Below, in pieces: positions 1 to 8,439 of a stretch of DNA of 18,825 nucleotides. The stretch is from Haplosporangium gracile. Its lineage: Eukaryota > Mortierellomycota > Mortierellomycetes > Mortierellales > Mortierellaceae. Below the pieces are notes generated by a model, which saw only the letters and a program-made list of their open reading frames with translations, did no database searches and was not told the DNA's origin. The stretch spans positions 1 to 18,825 of the forward strand of contig JAAAUF010000819.1 of NCBI GenBank assembly GCA_015499985.1, read 5' to 3'. Numbering within the stretch: position 1 is the first letter of the stretch; every line of letters starts with the position of its first letter. Both the position numbers and the translations under genes were made by a program.

Positions 1-1
1 A

Positions 2-145
2 ATCACCGATATTGGTTCCGGTCAACGTGTCTCGGTGCACAATCAGGACCGATGCACCACAGCCAGCCAAGTAGGACAATGGTTCGGTCCTGTCTGTGCA
101 TCTGCCGGCCACACTGCGATCAGATCCGCTTGGGTTAGCTGTTAA
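2..145 (+). CDS. C-terminal fragment of an unidentified protein (5' end outside window)
   Basis: Frame 2 is open from the window edge for 47 codons to a TAA at 143-145. The peptide is Gly/Cys/Trp-containing (GSGQRVSVHNQDRC..., three Cys, ending ...RSAWVSC) and looks like the end of a compact, perhaps disulphide-bonded and secreted domain. An AATAAA polyadenylation-type hexamer at 144-149 overlaps the stop, which fits a gene end. I do not recognise the family, and 47 residues are too few to decide. It could be a chance open frame; the composition and the hexamer are the only support. Confidence 0.45.
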   Translation: MTDIGSGQRVSVHNQDRCTTASQVGQWFGPVCASAGHTAIRSAWVSC

Positions 146-1806
146 TAAAAGCAGCCATGTCTGGCCGCATTGACCAGTATATACAAACAAAGAAGATTAG
201 ATGCTGATGAAGAGAGGGTTAATGATTAAAGCTATCAAGTGATATCTTCAAATAAGGGAAAGGCAAGGAATGGAGAACAATAGGAGATGGGAAGAGTAAC
301 AGATGGGGAAAATAAAGGCCTGGAAAACCAACACCAGAGATAACACCAGGGATGAAAACCAAGACATGGGAAAAATAAAAGGATGGCCTTGACCAAGCTC
401 AGAGCAAAGAAGATGGGACAGAGATAAAAAGTCGTGGAGAGGGAGTAGAGAAAAAAAGACAATGAAATGGAGCAGACCAAAAAAGTCAAGGGCATGAGTC
501 TGAGAAAAAGCAAAGATGATGCGAGAGCAAAAAGGAGTGAAAAAATCGGGAAAGCAGGCTTGGGCGGCGATCTGATAGGATTTGAAAAAGTGTATATGGG
601 TTTCGATGTATTTTATTGTAGAAGAAAGAGAGAGCAGAGTGTACAGAGAACAAGGGACAGGAAACAGGTGGGAAGTAAGTTGTTGCAGAATGAAGAAACA
701 AGACAGGGGGGAGTGGGGTCTATTCATGTTAGGAACCGGGTTATGTCCCCTTGTCAAATTCGAAAGTACTTTAGGGGCTCATATTCAATTCAGTACATAT
801 CAGTCGAGGTCTGAGTACACCTGTGGTGGTTTGCAGGCCTTCATGTATTTTGCACTTAAAGAAGTTATACTCAAGTGATGATGATGATAAAAAGTCTCGC
901 GAGTTAAAGGCGAACCTATTGGTATTGTTGTTCATAGATCATTCACTGGGATGGTTTCAGCGGCACTTAAGTGGGTTGTTAACGTTTTATTCCATTAGGG
1001 GAAAATACACTGCGTCAAACAAAGTCAATCTACTGACGCGATCAAACTTCGAGATCGGCTCGATTCACAGTGATAACAATGAGGCTGTGGGAATTATCGA
1101 AGGTCAACTCTGAGTCAGCCCAGGAAACGGTGTCGGTAGAAAGAGAGTACTCAAACCATGTTTGGCAACTATCCTTTGTCATCTTGTTGGTGCCCCCACG
1201 CGTGATCCTAACTCGATATCTGCGTTTGATGTTTGAACCAACGAGTTCGTTTATTCAGTCGTCACTTCCTGCGGTTTGCTTCCAGGCGCTGAAAAGGGAG
1301 AAAGGGTTTGGGATGGATTTTATAGGTCATTATGGTGATGCTACTGGAACAACAGTGAATTATATTGAGGAAAAGGCTTGCTTAGTATGCTTTCCCTATG
1401 TACTGATGTTAGACTGAACAAATGATGGCTTGATTGGTGCGCCTTAGGTGGGGGAGGAAGTGGGAGTGCCGAGGAGTTGATGCTACTCTCTCTTCGAAGG
1501 ATGGTCAACCCTTTTTACCCACTTTCTCTCTGGACCACTGACATCATATTTATTCTCCTTTCCTCCCCTCTCTGGTCTTCTTCCGACTGCCCATTTTCGC
1601 GCGACGCAGTCTGTACCATTTTCCTCTTTCACTCCCTTTTCCTTAGGTGAGTGGAGAAAGAGAAAGGCTGTGTCATATTATGGGCAGTGCGGGTTATAAA
1701 GATCTCCTACTGACAGCCATGTGGTACTGTGATATGAAACGTAGGAATCAGAAAAGTGGTGAGAAAGAAGCTGGGGGTCTTTATTGAGCCCTAAGATAAT
1801 ATATAT
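146..1806. other. Intergenic stretch without a supportable gene
   Basis: Positions 200-720 are strongly purine-rich on the + strand. The hydrophobic open frames on the opposite strand there (for example 235-513 and 248-757) are products of CT-rich sequence, not genes. 1490-1650 is pyrimidine-rich and could be a leader or promoter for an ORF at 1807. Frames at 823-1417 have no recognisable domain or codon pattern. I see no tRNA, rRNA or transposon signature. Confidence 0.5.
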
Positions 1807-2151
1807 ATGAGCACTAAGAACTACTTACCCTCAATAGGTAATAGACAGTGGACAGACACTGAGATGCAACAGGTACTATTATACATAATGGGCCATCATG
1901 CCTTTTGCATGGTGCGCTTCATACTCTTGGCAATGATACAACTGGTAAGCATCTTGCTACTAATTTGTTTCTTGTCATACATGACCGTAGACAAAATGAA
2001 AGGAAAAGCGGTATGTGTACACAGAATCAATGTGACAAAAGAAGAGCGTGACATAGCTGAGAAGATAAATAGAAGGATAGCAATATACTCACTTTTTGTC
2101 GGATTCTGCTCGTTAATGGCTGTATTATATCTCTCTCAGAGTGACCTTTAG
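1807..2151 (+). CDS. Doubtful small two-helix membrane protein ORF (114 aa)
   Basis: The ATG follows an (AT)n run (atatatat). The product has two hydrophobic segments, about residues 38-58 (ILLAMIQLVSILLLICFLSYM) and 94-110 (SLFVGFCSLMAVLYLS). They are separated by a charged, helix-like stretch (NVTKEERDIAEKINRR), which reads more like protein than noise. Codon use differs from the clear genes in this window: ATA and TTA/CTA are common. That argues for a young, foreign or spurious ORF. No introns are needed. A pyrimidine-rich block lies upstream and a degenerate tandem repeat starts 28 bases after the stop. Function unknown. Confidence 0.35.
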   Translation: MSTKNYLPSIGNRQWTDTEMQQVLLYIMGHHAFCMVRFILLAMIQLVSILLLICFLSYMTVDKMKGKAVCVHRINVTKEERDIAEKINRRIAIYSLFVGFCSLMAVLYLSQSDL

Positions 2152-2179
2152 TAGCAAGTGAGAGGTGGCTCAAGCTAAT

Positions 2180-2342
2180 ATGGGATTAGCGCGATAAAAT
2201 TGCATGGGTGTAGTGCACTCATTATTACATGAGGTTTGTGTGAGCTAAATTACATGAGATTAGTGTGATAAAAATTGCATGGGTAGGGTGAAGTCAAACC
2301 ACGTGGGATTTGCATGAACAAAAGTTACATGGGAAAGGCACC
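2180..2342 (+). repeat. Degenerate ~25-bp tandem repeat, six units plus a partial
   Basis: Units start at 2180, 2204, 2229, 2254, 2279, 2303 and 2329 (last one partial), giving lengths of 24, 25, 25, 25, 24 and 26 bases. Each opens with ATGGG or ATGAG (GTGGG in unit 6). Most continue as ATTAGTGTGAT-like sequence, and nearly all close with an A-rich stretch ending TTGC or TTAC. Unit lengths are not multiples of three as a set, so this is not a coding repeat. The units have diverged considerably, so the array is old. Confidence 0.8.
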
Positions 2343-3079
2343 TAGCAGGGAACACTAAAAGATATTTATTTGAAGGATTTCGACTGTGGGACATCTATTC
2401 CACATATGCAAGTGCAATTAAAGAACTTCACGATAAAAGGAGCAAAACTGACTTTTTGCATTTTCGTAAAATATTTACACGGCGTAGAAGGGGTGGACTG
2501 GACAAAACATACAGTATGAAATTATTTTTGACGTCGGACCCGGACTGCAAAAATAGTCCAACGGCATGGGACGTCAATAAGTGTCATCCTTTTTTTTTTT
2601 TTTTTTTTTTTTTTAATTCGAATTGATGAAAATAATGAATGGCACCATGAAAGGCACTATCCAGATCAGTCCAGCCAACATCACAAAATATCAATTTATA
2701 CTATGTAGCCATGCCATAAAACTAGTCACTGTCCTTGAGTCTTTACTCATTCAGCTCAGCCCGCAATCGCCACCCTTCAAGGTAGGGACGAACGAAAATA
2801 CAAGTCAATCTATTCAGTTGCTATATTTCTCCTCCTCTCTGAACAGCCAGAAGATAGGCTTGGTACCTCAGTCTGTCAGTGGCTTTAAGATGAGTCACAG
2901 TACCATCCATGCACAAATGTGCGCGACATAAATTAAGTTTCTGTTTGCGCGCCTCTAGGACAAAAAAGCTACCGGGGTGGCGTTATCATAAGTAACTACA
3001 GGAGAGACACGCATGGAATGATGGCCAAGCACCAAGTGAGATTTATTCAGCCAATGCATGCATCACTGTTTTATAAGAC
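2343..3079. other. Intergenic, with a 25-T tract at 2590-2614
   Basis: The run of 25 T at 2590-2614 is the main feature. Read on the minus strand it is a poly(A) run, so it could be a retroposition tail as well as simple slippage. Two GACGTC palindromes lie just upstream (about 2530 and 2571). A 102-codon ORF at 2623-2931 (+) has no recognisable content. On the minus strand a short open stretch near 2810-2915 could be decayed coding sequence, but I cannot identify it. Confidence 0.4.
3042..3047 (-). terminator. Polyadenylation-type hexamer AATAAA for the gene ending at 3080
   Basis: AATAAA on the minus strand lies about 33 bases beyond the stop codon of the seven-exon gene, a normal distance for a fungal 3' end signal. 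Confidence 0.45.
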
Positions 3080-5382
3080 TCATTTCCTATCTGCTAAAGG
3101 TTTTGAGTAAAAGTCCGAAGAGGTTGGGTCCATAGGCGAGCTGCCAAGAGTATCGTCGAAAACTTGATTTGATGAGTAATTGTACAGCCATTCTCCATCG
3201 CTATTGTATTCCTCTTCCTCATTCCCATCCTCGGTTTCGTCATTCCAGGTGACTTCGTACATTCTCACGGTTGCTGTGGCACAAGCCTATAGATGGAACA
3301 CCAAAACCAAGTTGAAGTCATATACATGTAGTACAGCACAGAAATGACACACGCCGCCAAGAACAAGTACTCGTAGATATATCTTACCCGAACTTGAAGT
3401 AGGTGGGCCAGTCCTTGTGCTTGCTGTTTCCATGTTCCCGGAATCGAGGGTAACAGATACGAGTCATACATGTGAACAAGCATGATGTAAGAGCTGAAAG
3501 GGCTAGTCCGCATCTCCATCGTTTTGAAACCTCGTCCTAGTAAATACATTTAAGGTGTCATTAATGTGCTGTAAAATAGACAACACACAAGCATCTCAAA
3601 AAGGATCAATAGCCTAGCGTGACCCTACCTCCGGAGTACATAGAAAAAAAGCGAGCTTGCTTGCGGAATTGGTTATGTGGTTGCTCCTGAAGGCGATGGG
3701 ACGCGATGAGGTGAAGGTCTTTGAACAGAGTAACATCAAGTTCCCGCAGAAACTTGGTTGAAACCTCGTCCCACTCTTTGAGACTCTCAACAATGAGCCA
3801 GTCGCGGTTGTTCGTAGTATCCCTGGCTACCAAGTCCACCTTCCGTCCAGCCTGCTTGCGCGGCGCAGGGGCTTCTGTGTCGACCTTGCGCCCCATATTC
3901 TTTCTTTTTCCTGACTCGAGGCCCGCCTTTTCTCCGTCAATCATTGTTATTCCATCGACATCTGCCAACAAAACCTTTATGATCGGCCACGCTTCCCTGC
4001 ACCAGAAGGACTCGGACAGATCTTTGTTGCCAAATGGACACGGCTTTGAAATGTACAATTGCTTCCTAAAATTGGCGGTAATGGATAAGTATACATTGCT
4101 CTATCTTCTTGCATCAAGACTTAAGCCCTCGTACAATAAATTGAAGCAATCGACTTACCACGACAGAAATGCCCTGAGCAACAACTCACACGAATATTGA
4201 TCCTCGTCCGGGACAGGTACTAACGCAACATGTTGCCCTTTGACAAGAGCTTTCCTGAGGTCTCGCAGATACTTCTCAGTAGATTCTGGTAAAGTGGGGA
4301 GTTGGAAGTCATCCAATTCCTTCATCTCCTTCCATTCACTCTTAGTAAAAAGCGACTTCGTCCTCTCACAGTCGAAGTCAATTGTGTATGACCTCATTCT
4401 ATAATATACAGACGCATACATGAACAGCACAAGGTGTTAATATGATCGAATCAGGTACTTGTGAATAAACACTCTACATATGTTTTGAGCATACACTTAC
4501 TTGAAATTAGCCTTCTGTCTAAGACTTGCATTGAAAACAATCTCTTCAACAGTTCTACCGCTTCTGAGTTTCCAGAATTGGGATTGTTCCATGGTGGCAA
4601 AGCGCTACAGTAATAGCACGAAATGTTTGTTAGTCTACTGTCTATGAACCATTGAATAAATTCACCAGGAAGAAGAATTTCACATACCTCTTTCCGGCTC
4701 ATCATGCTAGGCTCTATGTTGATTTTAGTCGAAGTCAATGTTGAACCTGCATCCACGGTCGGCCGTTTCCGCTTCTTGGCGCTTGGCAATGGGTTGACGT
4801 TAAATATTGACGATGGCGACGAAAGTGCCGAGGGAGTAGTAGCGGAAGACTTGTTAGATGGTTCGCCGCCTATGTAACATAAAAATGATACGAGTGCAAG
4901 AGTTATCATCAACCATGTATGTGCCTTGTGCTATAACACCAATAGCCTACTTCAATGAAAGCAAAGTTACCAGAATTATCGAGCTTATCTGGGTCATCAT
5001 TGGTGTTCTTTTCTGCCGACTGAAAATCCCCTGCGGCACCGCTCGAAATTGCGAAATGATTGCGGTATTCAATCTTGGATTGTTGGTAGCCGGCATGGAT
5101 TGAATCCACGGCCGCTTTCATCGTAACAATACTGGTTTGAATGCTGGTCGAACGTCTTGTCCAAAACGCTTCGGCTGCATTGCTCTTGAATTTCGAAAAG
5201 TTTCGGAGAAGCTGCATCCTCCGAGTCTTAATGATCTCGTTGCAATCAATTAATTGCTGATAATCCTCCTCGGCAGAAGTCCTATCGATGTAATTGAACT
5301 TCTCTGCAAAGGCTCGAATAGACACGTGCTCGCCATCGTCTCCAATATTCAACGCCCACTCAATGTGTGGTCGAGAGTTCAT
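3080..5382 (-). CDS. Seven-exon gene, lineage-specific protein with PD-(D/E)XK-nuclease-like block (576 aa)
   Basis: Exons (minus strand): 5382-4971, 4869-4688, 4604-4501, 4398-4159, 4065-3629, 3536-3388 and 3286-3080. All six introns (83-102 nt) are GT...AG, and every junction keeps phase (1,0,2,2,1,0), giving 577 codons including TGA. The second intron has a clear ACTAAC branch site and a GTATGT donor. The start is the ATG at 5382; the frame is open upstream only through non-ATG codons to a TGA. Residues 1-137 are helical and charged (MNSRPHIEWALNIGD). Residues 142-168 are Ser/Pro-rich and are followed by KKRKRP (169-174), a possible nuclear localisation signal. Exons 3-4 read RFATMEQSQFWKLRSGRTVEE... 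Exon 5 carries GRKVDL (386-391) and, 16 residues after Asp390, E406-x-x-K409 followed by a TKFLREL helix. That arrangement resembles the D...ExK core of restriction-endonuclease-like folds. The tail is acidic (EEEE at 531-534). I recall similar proteins as abundant uncharacterised families in Mortierella and related fungi; nuclease function is inference. A near-duplicate GRKVD occurs at 371-375. Confidence 0.8.
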
Positions 5383-5756
5383 CGCGGGAATCACTAAGAC
5401 ACGAATTAACAACGGTTCGAAATTGTCGGCTCACGTATTCAATGTAAGCGAATGCTAAATGCACGCCACTTCGAGACTGAGATTCCTAAATATAAATGAA
5501 AAAGTCTTTGTTAATGGGAAACCATCACATGTCAGGTACCACATAGCCCTACTCAAAGCAATATCAGACGTCGAGATTCCCAGGGCGACATGCGCTTGGC
5601 TGGGCCAAACGACGACTGACCATCAGACCGCATCCCAGCTGCACAGGCGACCCAACATAACTCGTCAATCGCCCACGTCGAGAAGGTAATGCATTGGTAT
5701 AATGTTGTGATATGTGGAAAGAACAGGAATGATGACGCACGTGAGTATCAATCACT

Positions 5757-5790
<34 letters not shown>

Positions 5791-6559
5791 GTGCGTATGT
5801 GTGTAAGTAAGAAGTAAGAAATAAGAAGAGGGATGGATGAAGTGATAAACAAAGAGAAAGAGAGGTGATGGAGAGAGTAAGGACAAAGGATAAGAGAATA
5901 AGAAAGAAAGGAAGGAGGAGGACGACGATGAGTGTGGTGGGGCGTGGGAGTGAAAGACGCGTTAAAGACGTCACCATACCTTATTTCCTTGCCGTATAGG
6001 AATTAATAACACCCTATTCTGCAACCGCTCCCACGCTCTTTTACTTTCTTATCACTCTCCTTTTTGCCACCATTCCCACACCTTCCTCGCCGAAGCTCTG
6101 AACCCAGCCACTAGGCTTGACTCCATCCATCGACAGGCGCCTGCAGTTCTTACTCCCAAATTTGGTCATAAGGCATTTGCTTCTCTGACGGCTGGCGTCA
6201 AAGTCGGGGGGTGGATATAAGACCCGGCAAAATAGATTTGGACCTTTTTACAGTAAAGCGCCCTTTGGTTAGCGTTGCCGAATAACATAATGGCTAAAGC
6301 CTATTATTCGACACCGTCAGGGACTATACATGTCCCACCCAATCCGCCCTTTTCTAGCAAGTAGGCAGAGATCAAGAGATCACCTAGAGTCCCCTCTTTT
6401 GTTCGTTTGTTTGCATTTTCATTTAATTTTTTTTTTTTTTCGGAAGACACGGTCGTAATAAAAAGAAAGATACACACATCTAGAGTCCCTGGTTAGGAAG
6501 AACAATGAAAAGTGGATTTTTCGCAAAAAGGAGTGCAGTAACTTGAATAACATTCTGCC
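5383..6559. other. Intergenic: (GA)n tract and hairpin, no gene seen
   Basis: A (GA)n run occupies 5758-5788, within a purine-rich block reaching about 5970. On the minus strand this is a CT-rich region upstream of the seven-exon gene, typical of fungal leaders and promoters. An imperfect hairpin spans 6279-6310: outer arms CGAATAA and TTATTCG, inner arms GGCT and AGCC around AA. A second inverted pair, GGGAC and GTCCC, lies near 6322-6338. The words CTAGAGTCCC occur twice (about 6385 and 6480). The frames at 5459-5977 appear to be by-products of composition. Confidence 0.5.
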
Positions 6560-6868
6560 TTAGCCCGTGAAGCCCATCACTGAATCCCTGCCTCCCCTAT
6601 TCGCTTCCCCCTTTGTCCTCACTCCTTTATCCGACTTTGCCTTTGAGAAAAGATCAACTTTGCCTTGCTCATAGTCTAGATTCTCGACAGATATCCTTAA
6701 TAAATCTCCTTGAACCCAATAACTCGGCGAGCTCTTTACGAGATCTAATGGGTCTAATTGGGAAAATACTTTGATCGTTTTACTCGACTTGTTGCCATTG
6801 TAACGAAGCAGTATGTTTGATAGTGGTAACGGGGCGACAAAGATTTGTTGGACATAACAACAAGCCAT
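6560..6868 (-). CDS. Weak hypothetical ORF (102 aa)
   Basis: An ATG-initiated single-exon frame encodes a mixed polar/hydrophobic peptide (MACCYVQQIFVAPLPLSNIL...) with a basic Gly-rich end. I recognise no domain. It lies directly downstream of the membrane-protein gene ending at 7009, on the same strand, and could just as well be that gene's 3' flank. Kept only because it is ATG-initiated and its composition is not trivially simple. Confidence 0.2.
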   Translation of the reverse strand: MACCYVQQIFVAPLPLSNILLRYNGNKSSKTIKVFSQLDPLDLVKSSPSYWVQGDLLRISVENLDYEQGKVDLFSKAKSDKGVRTKGEANRGGRDSVMGFTG

Positions 6869-6892
6869 TCAGTGCTTGTTGCAATAGCAAAG

Positions 6893-6898
6893 TTTATT
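6893..6898 (-). terminator. AATAAA hexamer downstream of the gene ending at 7009
   Basis: AATAAA on the minus strand lies about 110 bases past the TGA of the four-helix membrane protein, so it is a plausible polyadenylation signal for that transcript. Confidence 0.3.
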
Positions 6899-7008
6899 CG
6901 CCCGGAGTATTTTTTTCTTTCAAAATTCCTCGGAACTAGAGACGGGTAAAGGAAGATTACATATATACACATAGTAGTCCAGGCCAAGGGATAAAGAAAA
7001 ACAAAAAA

Positions 7009-7670
7009 TCATCGAGAGGCGCCCAGGAGAGGCGCTCGCGACTCCTCATCATTCGTCTGTCCCTTCAACAGCTGACGATACTGATATATCGCTGCGCCAT
7101 AGGCTAGGAATATCAGGTAATCCAATACCATCGACATGAACGCCTCATCTTGCTCCGGCGTCCGTCTCCCGAACACCAACCCCAGAACCCCCAGAGTCGA
7201 CCAGAACACCAGGAACATCCACAGTCCAAACGCACCCTTCAAGGCTCCGTCCGACCTCTTGATCACCCCGACCAACGCCAGCACGTCCATCATAAAATGC
7301 AGGACCAGATTCAGCGCGAAAAAGAACATCAGGATCATAATCGCATCCCTGTCGGGGGAAGAGGGTGACAACGACGACGATGACGATAGCAGTTTCGACG
7401 ACAGCTGGAGGCTCATGAACGCGTTCGCTTTTTTTTTTTTTGGTCACGAAAGAAAAAGGTGTTAGACAGAGTTCGCCTTCGTTCACATTATATTTTATGA
7501 GAATTCAGCGACAATGAAACTCGCTTTTTCATTACAGTACCTTTGCCAAGCACGTTCGGGATCGAATCTAGCAGCGCAAAGAAGACGATCGTTCCGTAGA
7601 TCCCCTGGAAGAGTCCCCTGATCGCTAACGCCCCCGTGGCCACGCGGAATGTTGTCTCTCTGTTCGTCAT
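7009..7670 (-). CDS. Two-exon four-helix integral membrane protein (about 182 aa)
   Basis: Exon 1 is 7670-7541 and exon 2 is 7427-7009, with a 113-nt intron (donor AAAG|GTACTG, branch-like TCTAACAC, acceptor AAAG|CG) and phase 1 at both sides. The ATG follows an A-rich stretch. Four hydrophobic helices are visible: residues about 14-36, 72-99, 108-130 and 141-158. A Ser-rich loop (58-62 and onwards) lies between helices 1 and 2. The tail is short and hydrophilic (ESRAPLLGASR). Both ends are probably on the same side of the membrane. I recognise no catalytic residue or named family; it looks like a small fungal membrane protein of unknown role. The acceptor follows an A-run rather than a pyrimidine tract. 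A phase-0 alternative (donor at GTAATG, acceptor after CTCCAG) would change only the loop. The upstream side is a long CT-rich leader. Confidence 0.7.
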
Positions 7671-7710
7671 TTTTTTTTAACTCGGTTGTCTAAATGTGTT
7701 TGTGTGTTTG

Positions 7711-7960
7711 TGATTATGTGTCGTCGAGATAGAGAGAAAGAAAAAGAGCGAGTGTGTGCGACCGTGAGAGTGAGGGAGGTATAGAGGGTGTGTGGAAGAG
7801 AAAGAGAGTGAATGAGAACGTGAAAAGGAAGAAAGAGAGAAAGAGAGAGAGTGAGAGAGAAGGACTATGCCTCTGATTTTTATTCATGCGTTGCATAGCA
7901 TCTTCTTTCTCTCACTCTCTCTCGCTACCATACCCTTACACGTTCCCGTGTCCCTTTTTT
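7711..7960. repeat. Purine/pyrimidine-rich low-complexity tract
   Basis: 7720-7862 is (GA)-rich on the + strand and 7903-7925 is (CT)-rich. Seen from the minus-strand gene at 7670, the first block is a CT-rich upstream region. The 14-mer TTTTTATTCATGCG occurs at 7877-7890 and again at 7959-7972, where it runs into the left arm of the hairpin element. Confidence 0.6.
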
Positions 7961-8084
7961 TTTATTCATGCGCTGTGCTTATTTTTTCGCTGCGCACGCA
8001 ACTGGAGGATGCAATATTGATCATGGGTCGACAAAGAAAATTCACGAGAACCGAGAAATCTTTTTGTCTATCCATTTGCTTAGA

Positions 8085-8120
8085 CTTTTGCTTTGCCTTT
8101 TGCTTTGCCTTTTGCTTTGT
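8085..8120 (+). repeat. 12-bp direct repeat array, three copies (left)
   Basis: CTTTTGCTTTGC repeats at 8085, 8097 and 8109, with the last copy ending in T. The array lies in the left arm of the hairpin element, immediately before its central palindrome. Confidence 0.85.
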
Positions 8121-8230
8121 CATAAGCTTATGGCAAAGCAAAATAGAAAGATAAAAAAGTTCCTCGGTTCTCTTGATCAATATTGGTCAATAGCCACAAT
8201 GCGTTTTTCTCATTCACCAGTTGCATGACC

Positions 8231-8308
8231 GCTTATGGCGAAGCTTATGGCAATGCTTATGGCAAATCAAAAGGTAAAGCAAAAGGTAAAGCAAAAGGCA
8301 AAGCAAAA
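8231..8308 (+). repeat. GCTTATGGC motifs and inverted 12-bp array, three copies (right)
   Basis: Three copies of GCTTATGGC lie at about 8231, 8243 and 8255, i.e. 12 bp apart. They are followed by three 12-bp units, GG(T/T/C)AAAGCAAAA, at 8273, 8285 and 8297. These units are the reverse complement of the left array, and GCTTATGGC is also present in the central palindrome. The region therefore repeats the palindrome's half-site and extends it at the same 12-bp period. Confidence 0.8.
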
Positions 8309-8439
8309 GGCACAGCGCATCCATTTTTTTGAAAATTATTTTGAATACCGCAGGGATAACTGGCTTGTGGCGGTCAAGCGTTCACAGCGACGTCACCTTT
8401 TGATCCCTCGATATTGGCTCTTTCAAGCCTTGCTTCATT

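Larger units (their letters stand above)
7968..8320. mobile_element. Nested inverted-repeat (hairpin) element, MITE-like, about 353 bp
   Basis: Five inverted pairs are correctly nested. ATGCGCTGTGC 7968-7978 pairs with 8310-8320 (11/11). GCAACTGG 7998-8005 pairs with 8217-8224 (8/8). CAATATTGATC 8012-8022 pairs with 8175-8185 (11/11). GAGAACCGAG 8046-8055 pairs with 8163-8172 (10/10), and that stem continues imperfectly through the T-rich/A-rich arms. The centre, 8110-8143, is a near-perfect 34-bp palindrome around ATAAGCTTAT. The outermost pair would act as terminal inverted repeats. There is no coding capacity beyond repeat translation. T-runs flank both ends, so a target-site duplication cannot be called. 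The element abuts the 3' side of a Crypton relic. Calling it mobile is inference; the inverted structure is directly visible. Confidence 0.65.

Noticed and set aside
235..757. Long hydrophobic minus-strand frames
   Set aside because: They are translations of purine-rich + strand sequence (Phe/Leu/Ser-rich low complexity), with no domain and no splice logic.
4909..4970. Donor GTAGGC after ...FAFIE in exon 1 of the seven-exon gene
   Set aside because: It is out of phase with the acceptor at 4870. The GTAACT donor at 4970 gives phase 1 on both sides.
5383..5412. Upstream extension of the seven-exon gene to a TTG codon at 5412
   Set aside because: No ATG in that stretch; the ATG at 5382 begins family-like sequence (MNSRPHIEW).
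5400..5440. GGTTCGAA word as a tRNA B box
   Set aside because: No matching A box or acceptor stem around it.
8085..8308. CRISPR-like array
   Set aside because: Repeats are contiguous 12-mers without spacers, and the context is a fungal nuclear genome.
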